This document shows positions 29,801 through 38,226 of a stretch of 42,952 nucleotides of DNA, piece by piece. The stretch lies in IMG/VR virus record IMGVR_UViG_3300046787_000211, positions 1 to 42,952 of that record; one strand, given 5' to 3'. The stretch is from a virus. Below the pieces are notes generated by a model. It worked only from the letters and a program-made list of their open reading frames with translations. It was not told the origin of the DNA and ran no database searches. Every line of letters begins with the position of its first letter. Position 1 is the first letter of the stretch. The translations under genes and the position numbers were made by a program.

Positions 29801-32800
29801 TCAGCGGTCTTGTCGCGCGAAACACGAGCAGTGTTCATGCCCACAACTAGGTCGCGGTACTCCTTGGTCAACTCCTTGTTTGTGCGAGTGAGGGTCGCCG
29901 CCTTCAGGTAACGTGCGTGGATGCTGGCGTCGTTGCCGGTCTTGCCTGCTGCGCGAACAATGTCGTCCACGCCGCTGAGCTTGATGAACATGAGAGCGTT
30001 TGCGCGCATTACCGCAGCAGCGGCTGGACCGTTCTCGATAGCAAAAGCCTCAGTCGCAATCGAAAACTTGTTCCAAGCGGTAGCGGCCATCTCGACGCGC
30101 TTGGAGTCACTCATGGTGCCCTTTGCGGCAGCAATGCGGGCTGCTTCGAGCAACTGGTTGAAGATGTCGGCACTCATAATCATCGCTGAGCGAGTTGAGT
30201 CCTGAATCTCCGCCATTAGGCGAGCCTTGTGGATGTTAGCAAAGTTCTCACCGTTAGCGATGATGAAGTCAGCGATGTCCTCAGCAAAGCCAGGCACGGC
30301 GTCCTTGAACGGCTTAGCCCATAGGCTCTCACGGCCCTGTGGCATGAACTGGATGTCTTGCACCATCTGCTCGCGAGTGTAGGTAACCCCTGCGTCGAGC
30401 GACTCAAGGTGGTTCACAATAGCGCGCTCGATGCTCTGAGGCGACAGGGTGTTCTTTGCGCGGTCAGTTACGCCCTTCATGCCCATGTCGACAGGGAAGA
30501 ACGCGCGGCGTGCCGCCATGGCACCAGGAACGTTGCCGGCCTCGGCTACGAGCTTTGCAAAGTCGCCCATGTCGACGTAGGCGTAGTACTCGTTCTCGAC
30601 CTTGCGACCGGCGTCCTTGACGCTGCGGACGTAGACTGGGCGAACGCCGAATGAGCCAAGAACCAGGTCACGCATGACCGTGTACTTCTTGGCAATGTCT
30701 TCCATGCGGTCCTTGGCTACATAGATTTCGTGCTTCTTCTTTGCGGCGCTCTTAGCCCACTTTTCAGCGGTGGTACCCTTTGATGCAAAGCTACCCCAAA
30801 TCTTCGTGCCAATGTACTGCGAGAACACTCCAGGCAAGAAGGCCTTTTCGACCTTGCCATCCTTGCCAACGAGGCGCACGGCAGCGACGCCGAAGATGTT
30901 GTCGCTGGTCTCAGCGCCGTCGTTGATGACGTCGATGATGTTCTTGTACTGAGTGCCTAGGCCACGAGAGATGCTGTCGATGACGCTAGTCGCCAGTTCG
31001 CGGACCTTGGCCTCTGGGCTGGTAATCCAACCAGTAGCCTCGCGTGCAGCTTGGTCGCGGCTTGCGCGCTTCACGGCTTCGAGTTCGGTCTTCTCGCCCA
31101 TTGCGGCGCGGTCAATCTCAAACGAGATTGCATCGCCAAAAGCAACCTTCTTGCTACTGAGTAGCGTCTGCGATGTCTGCTGCTCAATGCGGCGCTGGAC
31201 GGCGGCGATAGTTGTGCGGCCTTCCTTGCCGAGGAGGATGGTAACGGCCTTCACGCTGTCATCAGACAACGCTGCTTCCTCAGCCTGCTTTACGAGCTTG
31301 TGCTCAGGGTCGAGTGCCTTTAGTAGGTTCACAATGGCCTCAGGAGCAATGGCGTCACCATTGATGATGCCCATGACCATCTCGTCAGCGTTTGCATACT
31401 TCTTGCCAGCAGCGCCCTGAACGTTCTTGAGGATTGCGCTAACTGCGCCAAGAGTCTCGTCGTCAACCTTGCCGCCAAGTGCGCCAGTTGCTTTCAGCTC
31501 ACTAGCCATCTTCTCGCCGACGAGTTCCGACACGCGGGCAGCTATCATCTTCGATAGACTCGCTGGCTTCGACATTACGTCAACAAATGAGGTCAGCGCC
31601 TTGCTGACGGCAGCAAAATCAGCCTTGCTGAGGTTCTTGAGGCCCTCTTTCAGTGCGTCTTCAACCTTGCGAGTTTCGCCGGATGCCGTTTGCCACTCAC
31701 GCTTAAGCAGTTCGGCGCGAGCTTTTTGCCCGTCCTTAGTCTTGCTGTAGTACATTGCATCAAACACCGACTGTAGGTCTGCCGGGTCCTTGACTGAAAC
31801 AAGTCGCTGGATGTCAGCGGTGAATATACGGCGAGCATTGCTTGCGGTCTGGATGGCGCCAATAACCTTTTTGCTAATTCCCTCAGCATCACGAGCGGCA
31901 ACCTCAGCGCCCTGGGCAACCTTGTCAGCAGCCTTCAGGCGCTTCTGTGCGTCCTTGATTGAGGCTCCGGTCTTGTTGACCATGATGGACATTTCAGCGG
32001 GCGTAAACGGCTTGTCTAGGACTGCTGCAATGGTGTTGTCGGCAGCAGGCGCAGCCTCTTCAACAACCTTCTCAGCGACCTTCGGGAGCGTCTCTACGGC
32101 TGGAGCGGCGACCTTGGCAGTTGCCTCTACTGCTGGAGCGACAGCCTTCTCTGCCTGCTTTGCTAGGCTCTCCTCGACGAAGCCAGATAGCGCGCCAAGG
32201 CTGGTTGGGATAGTCTTCAGCTCGTTTGGGGTCGGGTTCTTCTTGCTTGCGCGAGCCATGTCCTTAGCGATGCCGCGAAGAACCTCGGTGGTTACACCTT
32301 GCTTCCAACCAAGCTTTGCGCCCTTCCAAGCGCCAATAGCGGCAGCGTGGGCGACGTCAGTGAGCGCCTGAGCAGTTCCGCGAGCGCCGACACGCTCAGC
32401 AGTGATGCCTTCCTTGACAAAGCCTGGGCGAGCCTCAGCCAGCACCTTACCGCCAGCGTTTGCCGACACCTCGGTAAAGCCGCTTCTCAGGAAGGTTTTT
32501 GGCTGGTTTAGCTTTACGGCGGCAGCGCCTTCAACTGCGCGTCCAGCAGCTCGGCTACCTACGGCAAAGCCCTTTGACGCTACGTTTGCTGCGCGTGCAG
32601 CAGTGACACCTGCTTTTGCAACTGCCTTTAGGGGAACAGATACAACTGCGCCTGGCGTGTAGGTGAGTGGGTCAAGGGCGATGTCCGCAACAAGGCCAGG
32701 CCAGAAGCCAGCGTCCTTCCAACCAGCGGTCTCAAGAACGTCGGAGCCCATGATGGTCTTCTTGCCCTCAAAGGCGTTCTTTACGTTCTCGACACCCTTC

Positions 32801-33120
32801 GAGGATGCGCCGCCAGTAAAGAGGCCAGCAACGGCGATTGGAGTGATTGTGCTAGTTAGTGCTTTTAGAAAGTCACCCTTTTGGACATCCTTGATACTTT
32901 GGTTGACCGCACCCTCGACAAAGTACATCGGAGTACCGAGGACGTTGAGTAGCTGCTGCCCAAATGATAGCGGCGTCGATGACTGCTTAGCGGCGGAGGA
33001 GGCACCAGTCTTTACTGGAGCGGCCTTCTTTAGGAATGGATTTCCAGAAGCGCCAGTCGAGCCACTTCCCCCAGAATTACCCTTGAGAAATGGGTTCGGT
33101 GCTGGGGTTGGAGTAGTCAT
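26839..33120 (-). CDS. Giant internal virion / DNA-ejection protein (2093 residues)
   Basis: The longest gene, about 15% of the genome. The first 60 residues are disordered with a repeated NPFLK motif. Residues 70-330 are hydrophobic and Ala-rich, and long helical stretches fill the middle. The last 500 residues (FFSYYTWLKTAHIAMFQ, then MEGSYSLGNMWGDKSKTPGY) resemble the C-terminus of very large podovirus virion proteins. By size and by its place after the tail-nozzle genes it should be packaged inside the capsid and ejected with DNA. No polymerase or lysozyme motif was found. A tape-measure role is unlikely without tail-tube genes. Confidence 0.75.
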   Translation of the reverse strand: MTTPTPAPNPFLKGNSGGSGSTGASGNPFLKKAAPVKTGASSAAKQSSTPLSFGQQLLNVLGTPMYFVEGAVNQSIKDVQKGDFLKALTSTITPIAVAGLFTGGASSKGVENVKNAFEGKKTIMGSDVLETAGWKDAGFWPGLVADIALDPLTYTPGAVVSVPLKAVAKAGVTAARAANVASKGFAVGSRAAGRAVEGAAAVKLNQPKTFLRSGFTEVSANAGGKVLAEARPGFVKEGITAERVGARGTAQALTDVAHAAAIGAWKGAKLGWKQGVTTEVLRGIAKDMARASKKNPTPNELKTIPTSLGALSGFVEESLAKQAEKAVAPAVEATAKVAAPAVETLPKVAEKVVEEAAPAADNTIAAVLDKPFTPAEMSIMVNKTGASIKDAQKRLKAADKVAQGAEVAARDAEGISKKVIGAIQTASNARRIFTADIQRLVSVKDPADLQSVFDAMYYSKTKDGQKARAELLKREWQTASGETRKVEDALKEGLKNLSKADFAAVSKALTSFVDVMSKPASLSKMIAARVSELVGEKMASELKATGALGGKVDDETLGAVSAILKNVQGAAGKKYANADEMVMGIINGDAIAPEAIVNLLKALDPEHKLVKQAEEAALSDDSVKAVTILLGKEGRTTIAAVQRRIEQQTSQTLLSSKKVAFGDAISFEIDRAAMGEKTELEAVKRASRDQAAREATGWITSPEAKVRELATSVIDSISRGLGTQYKNIIDVINDGAETSDNIFGVAAVRLVGKDGKVEKAFLPGVFSQYIGTKIWGSFASKGTTAEKWAKSAAKKKHEIYVAKDRMEDIAKKYTVMRDLVLGSFGVRPVYVRSVKDAGRKVENEYYAYVDMGDFAKLVAEAGNVPGAMAARRAFFPVDMGMKGVTDRAKNTLSPQSIERAIVNHLESLDAGVTYTREQMVQDIQFMPQGRESLWAKPFKDAVPGFAEDIADFIIANGENFANIHKARLMAEIQDSTRSAMIMSADIFNQLLEAARIAAAKGTMSDSKRVEMAATAWNKFSIATEAFAIENGPAAAAVMRANALMFIKLSGVDDIVRAAGKTGNDASIHARYLKAATLTRTNKELTKEYRDLVVGMNTARVSRDKTAEIMSATPSGTLRDIETNLTKHMSAFEEVAKRGALGFEDAAALSAWKKEMASVTRKLENVRKKAIASFIPTKHWSAVKAALSEDGLGWVDSATFNLKKEEAFVKNLGKTVTLDVAKPAPKKAASKAEGVKRKARATKVNMETVETQIQQTADDLSDAAEQVKQMHPNDTNAQAVRLIEEEMTSVARDAAIQADLGDNILTYAVTYQEFKAFYKNTRLPVKKGNYSKESLSFIQRMGDKVSIFGEKGLSMGMYRAQEDAVLRSVSDVTDTLRLAWHGFNKAGLTEADFQKAYTAARKMAHGDVVDIPEGPMGDAIKALYQTMDSVTAKMKAFSIDAGMLQRMLAKQGITERNGFQRVNELEDVGDLWDLFDNMPFMEKPEFDLTTEAGKEAAIKWEQRNADYMKRYENGDADGAFTSLSKVMAAIQFTVMQQSLALEAVARFNYKAEGLTLEQARARGYVTLKGTGNGFALTDLMPTTAAEGNLFHPDVARSLAFVNREYNRTFNGARLPKWIQGTIEVTQMLKSTQTVLRPGHLATTIVGDYSLAFMVNDFNLRDWATAIRISKAAAVRNIKADYASLGTMQDSINRMVASVGGVGGREMTEAAESKYSMLLGTSRKNVSDEDLVNFFTDNGVLTGNMQVNEAAMLDLEIAARAGGRSVDTEGNDVILETIKNGNARNKAMLLHQRIVKAPGDVVAYTSNIPRLVTALRVMREGRFNSLQDAMNAAADEVRLYHPTMDSLTATERKGPRLFFSYYTWLKTAHIAMFQMTMNHTAAMLLPSKALTNLGRENEMEGSYSLGNMWGDKSKTPGYLDYSTYGPTMDGPRGPMLWKPSILQLDVLDTWKFANDPTMTADQNLWANVTSAGRTLGSNMNMVAQPMLQLATGTNISTGKPEPIQNTQQFADKYVQLLGFTQALKGLGIYTPYNKIDNTTNPLTQRDRDLSGLNYVFGQRFADTQKPSDIKNARMEEAAKRKRIAEAIAEQMNQGK

Positions 33121-33129
33121 GTTCCGCCT

Positions 33130-33147
33130 TAGTCTTGGATAAGACTA
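33130..33147 (-). promoter_or_regulatory. Small hairpin upstream of the giant virion gene
   Basis: A 7-bp perfect stem with a 4-nt loop (33130-33136 with 33141-33147) lies in the 39-nt gap just ahead of the ribosome site. A minus-strand TAGAAT (33147-33152) may be a weak -10. It could tune translation of the giant gene. Confidence 0.4.
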
Positions 33148-33159
33148 TTCTACAGCAAC

Positions 33160-34608
33160 CTAGTAGTTATTGATGGCCTGCTGAGCGTATGGCAGCAACT
33201 CCGGCATGCCGCTTACGGAGTTCCATGCTGACAAAATCTCCGACTTGCTAGGAGCCTTTACATTGGTCTGTCCAGCAGCCTTGGCAGCGGCAGTCTTGCG
33301 CTTAGTTGCAAGCTGCTTAGCGGCCTCGATGGTGCCCATCAGGTTAGTGTAGCCATCCGCTCCAAATGCGTCGTTTACGCGCTGCTGGAAGCCAAAAATG
33401 TCCTTGCTGTACTTCGGGGTAGTGTCTGCTGAGCCACCGCTTGAGCCGCGAGCAGCAGCGCGAGTCTGAGCCACGTCCAAAGCGCCCTGGTTCTTGAGCT
33501 GCTGAAGAGCCCAGTCGCTCTGTGCGCCCGCCTGAGCAGCCTGAGCGCCAGACATTGCCTGAGCAATCTGGTCCTGAAGTGAAAGCTGCTGACCCTCAAG
33601 GCCGAGCATCGACTCCTCGTAGCCACGGCGGAGTGCGTCAAGAGCGCCCGCCTGCTGGAGGTTGTAGCCCTGAACGGCGGTGTCAACGTTGCCCTGCTGC
33701 TGGAGGCCCATGCCCTGCATCAAACGGTCCCAAGTGCCCTGGTTGGCGTTCTGGTCCGCGATGCCCTGAGCAACAGCCTGCGAGGTGAGCGAGTCGGTAG
33801 GCATCTGAGCTGGGCCGCCACCGAGTTCTGCGCCTGCAGTTGCCGCGCCCTGCTGACCAAGCTGCAGCTGCTGTTGAGCCTGAGCGGTCATTGCATCAGC
33901 GCGGTCCTGTGCAGCCTGAATCGAGTTAGCAAACTGCTGAGCAATCTTAGTCTTGTCTGCCGCACGGATGGTCGACAGGGTGCCAAAGATGTTCTTGATG
34001 TCGGCTTTGTTCTTGCCGTAACGGTCCTGAGCGGCGGCAATCTGGTTAGCAATCGACTGCGAAGCGCCAGAGTAATTGCCCTCAATCTGGTTGCGCAACT
34101 GCTGCTGGTCATACGCGGCCTGTGCAGTTCCAGCAGCCTGACCCGGAATGTACTCCATGCCAAGACGTTCTGCCATGGCCTGTTCGCGAGCACGAGCGCC
34201 AAGAGGAGCGATACTTACATTGCCAGGGTTTGCTGCGCCGGGGGCAGGTGCGCCACCCTGTGCGCCGCCCTGCTGTGAGGCTCCGACGCGTCGCGCTGCA
34301 AGCTCCTGAATCGAAAGGGGTGCGCCTGCTGCTGGGGCTTGAGTTGGTGCGTAGACAGGATTTGCAAATGGAACCAGACCGAGGTTCTGTTGAACCTGCA
34401 GGCGCTCTTTTGCTAAGGCTAGGTCACCAGCGCCCTGCCCAGAAGCGGCTTGGTCCTTGCCGCCAAAGTAGTTGCCAAGAGTCTCGGCAAAGTTCATGGC
34501 GTTACGACCAATTCCGCTGAATAGGTCGTAAGCTCCTAGCGACAGGTCAGCGCGAGTCTTCTCCCAGCCTTTAGGCGTTGGCGTTGGCTTTGGGTCTTTA
34601 GGTGCCAT
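33160..34608 (-). CDS. Gln/Ala-rich internal virion protein
   Basis: A 482-residue protein rich in Gln, Ala and Gly, with long helices (AQAGAQSDWALQQLKNQGALD) and low-complexity linkers. It overlaps the upstream gene by one base. Podovirus internal core or ejection proteins have this composition and place between the nozzle gene and the largest internal protein. A scaffold-like role is possible; no catalytic motif is seen. Confidence 0.7.
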   Translation of the reverse strand: MAPKDPKPTPTPKGWEKTRADLSLGAYDLFSGIGRNAMNFAETLGNYFGGKDQAASGQGAGDLALAKERLQVQQNLGLVPFANPVYAPTQAPAAGAPLSIQELAARRVGASQQGGAQGGAPAPGAANPGNVSIAPLGARAREQAMAERLGMEYIPGQAAGTAQAAYDQQQLRNQIEGNYSGASQSIANQIAAAQDRYGKNKADIKNIFGTLSTIRAADKTKIAQQFANSIQAAQDRADAMTAQAQQQLQLGQQGAATAGAELGGGPAQMPTDSLTSQAVAQGIADQNANQGTWDRLMQGMGLQQQGNVDTAVQGYNLQQAGALDALRRGYEESMLGLEGQQLSLQDQIAQAMSGAQAAQAGAQSDWALQQLKNQGALDVAQTRAAARGSSGGSADTTPKYSKDIFGFQQRVNDAFGADGYTNLMGTIEAAKQLATKRKTAAAKAAGQTNVKAPSKSEILSAWNSVSGMPELLPYAQQAINNY

Positions 34609-35195
34609 TACATTGCTCCGTATCGTGCTAGAACTGCAGCCATTGCCTGCTGAATTGCGTCGCTCTTATATTGCTGACCAGACATAGTTGCAGTCCAGTC
34701 AAAGTTCTTGTCGTCCACGTTGCCGTAGTTCTGTAGGAACGAGTTGTTCAACTGAGCCAACTGGTCCTTTACGTCGGTCTGAGCAGCGATGTCCGCTGCG
34801 TTTGCGGTGTCCTGTGCGCGGTAGTAAGCGCCGCGAGCGCCGCCCTGCATGCCGCGCGAAGCAAAGTCGCCAGCAAGGTTGCGGCGGTTAGTGGCACCCT
34901 GCTGCTTCATGTTGCTCAACTGGCGGTTCGACGCAGTGGTTTGGTTCTGCAGGCTGGCAAGTGCGTTCATGCGAGCCATGTTGAACGCCGACTGGCCGCC
35001 AGCCATAGCCTGCTGGTAGATTGGGTCGTTTTCTAGCTTCCACTGCTCTGCGTAGTTAGCGGTTGCCTCAGTCGGAGTGCCAGTAGGAACTGGGCCACCA
35101 GCGCGCGGGATAACAGCGCCGCCACCAATCTGGTTGACGTCGCGAGCGCCGATAATGCCTTCATCAGTTGGCATCTGGTTGCTGTAGCCTGCCAT
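34608..35195 (-). CDS. Internal virion protein, Ala/Gln/Asn-rich
   Basis: A 195-residue helical protein (ARMNALASLQNQTTASNRQL; NSFLQNYGNVDDKNFDW) with a Gly/Pro-rich N-terminus. It is linked by one-base overlaps to genes on both sides. Size and order resemble the small ejection proteins of P22-like phages (gp7/gp20/gp16 set). The assignment is by position and composition. Confidence 0.65.
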   Translation of the reverse strand: MAGYSNQMPTDEGIIGARDVNQIGGGAVIPRAGGPVPTGTPTEATANYAEQWKLENDPIYQQAMAGGQSAFNMARMNALASLQNQTTASNRQLSNMKQQGATNRRNLAGDFASRGMQGGARGAYYRAQDTANAADIAAQTDVKDQLAQLNNSFLQNYGNVDDKNFDWTATMSGQQYKSDAIQQAMAAVLARYGAM

Positions 35196-35428
35196 TACTT
35201 GCCCATCCTAAGTACGTCTGGAGATGCGTATGCGCCCACTGCCTGCTTCTTCATTGACTGGAGCAGAGCCTGCTTGCGGGCCTTCTTCTTCATGTCGCGC
35301 TCAGCGTAGCCGGTCTTGTCGACTGGACCCATGTTTGGCGAAGAGGAGACGGCATTGTAGGTCTTAGCGCCCGCAGCGTAAGGGTTGAACGCATAAGTTC
35401 CGAGAATGGAACTCTGCTGAACTGCCAT
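35195..35428 (-). CDS. Small virion-associated protein
   Basis: A 77-residue basic protein (KKKARKQALLQSMKKQ) with an aromatic N-terminal half (TYAFNPYAAGAKTYN). It overlaps the nozzle gene upstream. It may be a small internal or tail-plug subunit. Not recognised. Confidence 0.6.
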   Translation of the reverse strand: MAVQQSSILGTYAFNPYAAGAKTYNAVSSSPNMGPVDKTGYAERDMKKKARKQALLQSMKKQAVGAYASPDVLRMGK

Positions 35429-37065
35429 TAGTTCGCTCCCTTGGCAACCTTAGCCTTGACGCCAACCATAGGAGTCATGCTGAAAATCTGAACAGGTGAA
35501 GTGAGCGCCGTACCGTCACAGTCTAAGTATAACTCAAAGTAGATGCGGCGGAACCTCAGCGACTGGTTTAGCTTTGCCTCAATTCGCTGCACCGAGGTCT
35601 GCGGGAAGTCGCTCACGATGGTCTCTACGCCGCCCGAGGTCGAGATAATCGCATCCCAAGTTCCGTAGATAGTGTCGTCAAGTGCGTCCTTTGAGAGGCG
35701 GTCCCATGTGTAGAACGCGGTCTCGGCGTCGTAATCCTTCGACAACTCATCCCATGACGGTACACGCGGCGTCTCAGGCAAGGCGACCGGGTAGGTGATT
35801 GCCTTGACTGGCTTTGCTGAGGCGATGTCGGCTGACCAGTAGTAGAGTCGTTTCCATTCGACAGGCGTGTTGAAGTCGTAAATCTTTGTACGTACAGAGC
35901 ACTGCATGCTCTCACTGCCGCCGTCGGTGACCGCCTTGTTCTCGACGCGGAGCATGACGTGCTGAGCTGCGATGTTTGGGTTCACGTCGCCAGACACTCC
36001 GTAGTAGAGTTCCTCAGCGGCAGACTCATCCATACGTGGCACAGTCACGAAGTAGGCTGCACGCGTTGCACTCTCCCACTCGCTCCAAGTGTCAAGGTCG
36101 AAGTTGTAGGCGAACATTGAGCCGTTGTGCCAGACGAGGCAGCGGCGACCAACGATACTGACTGCGTGCTGGAATCGCTGGGTGAAGTGGGTGTAGCTCT
36201 CGAACTTGACTCGCTGCGCGTTCAGCGGGTAGTACAGCCAGTTCTGGTAGCGGTACAGGATACCGCCAGATAGAACGAAGTGTGCGTTCTCAAAGCGCAC
36301 GACCGAACGCTTGCTCTCGGCTCCGATGCCCTGCTGCATCGCCTGCATCTGGCCGCCTGCTGGGTCAGCGCCGAACGAGTAGCGGTAGGTCGAGCGGTTG
36401 CGGAAGATAACCAGGTCGTTGTAACCCTGCTCCATCGCGGTAATCCATTGACCGTCACCAGCGCCGATGTCTACGTAGTAGAAGTTGCCGGTGTCGTCAG
36501 TCCAGTCCCAGACCGAGGTGATTTCGCCTGATGGGCCGAAGGTGGTGATGTCTGACCAGAATACGGTGTTAGCCGTCGAGGTGCCCTCTACGCCATAGCC
36601 AAAGAAGCGGTTCTGAATAGTTTCAATGCCGCCCAGGTATGGCATGTTGGTGGTGGTGAAAGTGCTGCCGTCCCAGTATCCGCCGTTTGCAGTCAGCGAG
36701 CACAGGACAACCTTGTCCATGTACTGAGTGCAGTCGCTGGCCTTGTTGGCCCAGATTTCAGCCCAAGCCTTAGTGCCTACGTTGTAGAGCCAGGTCTTTG
36801 ACGTGGTGGTGGCAACTAGGTAGCGAGTGCCGTCCTGCTTGATGTAGGTTCCGATGATGTCGAAAGCCTGGCCCGAAACAGGCGAAGATACGCCAGCCTC
36901 TTGGAAGATAGCAGGGCGTGACATGAGCGCACCGTTGCTGGTGAACTCAAGGTTGATAATGCTCGCCAGTTCCGCGTCATCGATTGACGACTGGTCCCAG
37001 TAGTTGTTTAGACCCTTGGTGAATCGCTGGAGAGAAGTTGACCGTTCGCGAACTTCAGTCGACAT
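35428..37065 (-). CDS. Tail nozzle / DNA stabilisation protein (P22 gp10- or T7 gp12-like)
   Basis: A 545-residue beta-rich protein. It begins FTKGLNNYWDQSSIDDAELASI, a typical start for podovirus nozzle proteins, and has repeated beta-propeller-type strands with Trp/Tyr (TVFWSDITTF, VLSGGILYRYQNWLYYPL, AYNFDLDTWSEWES). Such proteins form the hexameric tube end that holds packaged DNA. It follows directly after the adaptor gene, as in P22 and T7. Confidence 0.82.
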   Translation of the reverse strand: MSTEVRERSTSLQRFTKGLNNYWDQSSIDDAELASIINLEFTSNGALMSRPAIFQEAGVSSPVSGQAFDIIGTYIKQDGTRYLVATTTSKTWLYNVGTKAWAEIWANKASDCTQYMDKVVLCSLTANGGYWDGSTFTTTNMPYLGGIETIQNRFFGYGVEGTSTANTVFWSDITTFGPSGEITSVWDWTDDTGNFYYVDIGAGDGQWITAMEQGYNDLVIFRNRSTYRYSFGADPAGGQMQAMQQGIGAESKRSVVRFENAHFVLSGGILYRYQNWLYYPLNAQRVKFESYTHFTQRFQHAVSIVGRRCLVWHNGSMFAYNFDLDTWSEWESATRAAYFVTVPRMDESAAEELYYGVSGDVNPNIAAQHVMLRVENKAVTDGGSESMQCSVRTKIYDFNTPVEWKRLYYWSADIASAKPVKAITYPVALPETPRVPSWDELSKDYDAETAFYTWDRLSKDALDDTIYGTWDAIISTSGGVETIVSDFPQTSVQRIEAKLNQSLRFRRIYFELYLDCDGTALTSPVQIFSMTPMVGVKAKVAKGAN

Positions 37066-37724
37066 TAGTAGTCCTCAGGGTCTGGAGTGATGGTGAAGTA
37101 GAGGTCCGTCTGGTTCATGTTGTCCTTGTAGGCGAGGCGGCTTAGGCCATCGCGGAACTGAGACAACTTGTAGGTAGCCGCGGCGAAGTTCTCGTCCATC
37201 TCCATTGCCTGAGCAATGACGTAGTTCACAAGCTCGTTGAAGTAGCGGTCAGGCACCGACAGGTAGTCAGTCATCTGAGTCAGCGGGACTGGGTTTTTTA
37301 GGTACTCAATCTTGAGGCCGTTGGTGATGTTTTTGGCTGGCTTTGGGTAGATGGTGATTACGCCAGCACGCTCATACCAAACCGCTGGCGTGTCGGAAGT
37401 GCGAGCAAAGGCTGGGTCGCGGGTGATTGCGAACTCGCGAGCCTGCTGAATCGACACGGACTCGATAGGCATGCCGTCGATGTAGATAGCCTCGATAGCC
37501 AGGACCAGGTTGTCTGGGTATGGGTAGTCGTGCTGACCTGCAACAATGTTTGCGTACTTAGTGTCGCGGAGCAGGAAGTTCGAGTTTACGATTTCACGCT
37601 GAGCGTCGTTTATCCAGCGAAGGATTGCGTCGTCGGAAACCTGCGCGCCCGAAAGGTCGCCAAACTGGCTCTTTACGCGGATTGAGACATCTACACCCTT
37701 GAGGGTAAAGGTTTCCAGAGACAT
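37065..37724 (-). CDS. Head-to-tail adaptor / tail tubular protein A-like
   Basis: A 219-residue protein. The N-terminal helix (DDAILRWINDAQREIVNSNF), the beta part (QHDYPYPDNLVLAIEAIYIDG) and the late helix (ELVNYVIAQAMEMDENF) fit the P22 gp4 / T7 gp11 adaptor family that joins portal and nozzle. It overlaps the nozzle gene by one base. The assignment rests on these features plus gene order. Confidence 0.8.
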   Translation of the reverse strand: MSLETFTLKGVDVSIRVKSQFGDLSGAQVSDDAILRWINDAQREIVNSNFLLRDTKYANIVAGQHDYPYPDNLVLAIEAIYIDGMPIESVSIQQAREFAITRDPAFARTSDTPAVWYERAGVITIYPKPAKNITNGLKIEYLKNPVPLTQMTDYLSVPDRYFNELVNYVIAQAMEMDENFAAATYKLSQFRDGLSRLAYKDNMNQTDLYFTITPDPEDY

Positions 37725-37726
37725 TG

Positions 37727-38152
37727 CTACTTCCTGAGGGTTTTGCCGCCGTGGCGGTACTCGTGCTTACCGGACTTCAACATGCTTCGCATCATGTCCT
37801 TGCGTTCCTCTTCCCAGTCAAGCTCGGATTTGGCTCGCATCAGCGCCTCTGACATCTCTAACAATTCTAGCCTATTCGCCTTGGAATTACTGTTGGCTAG
37901 GTCATTGTCCATGAGCCAGGCGAGCAATCTGTGGTCAATCTCTGACTCAGCCAGTGTACGGATGATGTACGGCGGGAGAATGTCTGGCTGGTCTTCCAGT
38001 GCAAACGGCTTCTCTGGCGTAAAACTTGGGTGAAGCGGGTCGAGCAGCTTCAGTGCAATGGTTGGGTACACGTCACGGATAACCTCGGCTACACGACGCT
38101 GGTGGTCAGTGCGGAGTCCGTTTAGTCGGTCAAATCTTAGGTAGTTACTCAT
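37727..38152 (-). CDS. Small structural/hypothetical protein
   Basis: A 141-residue helical protein with a basic C-terminus (KSGKHEYRHGGKTLRK). It lies between the capsid terminator and the adaptor, 2 nt from the latter. It could be a portal- or adaptor-associated factor. Not recognised. Confidence 0.6.
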   Translation of the reverse strand: MSNYLRFDRLNGLRTDHQRRVAEVIRDVYPTIALKLLDPLHPSFTPEKPFALEDQPDILPPYIIRTLAESEIDHRLLAWLMDNDLANSNSKANRLELLEMSEALMRAKSELDWEEERKDMMRSMLKSGKHEYRHGGKTLRK

Positions 38153-38171
38153 TTTTCATCTCTATGGTAAG

Positions 38172-38212
38172 CCAAAGGGGAGTGCAGCGAGACGGACCAC
38201 ACTCCCCTTTGG
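38172..38212 (-). terminator. Hairpin downstream of the capsid gene
   Basis: A 13-bp perfect stem (38172-38184 with 38200-38212) and 15-nt loop lie 15 nt after the capsid stop on the minus strand. There is no strong U-tract, so it is probably a partial terminator or mRNA-protecting structure that lets some transcription pass to the tail genes. Confidence 0.7.
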
Positions 38213-38226
38213 GGTTTACTTGCTTC

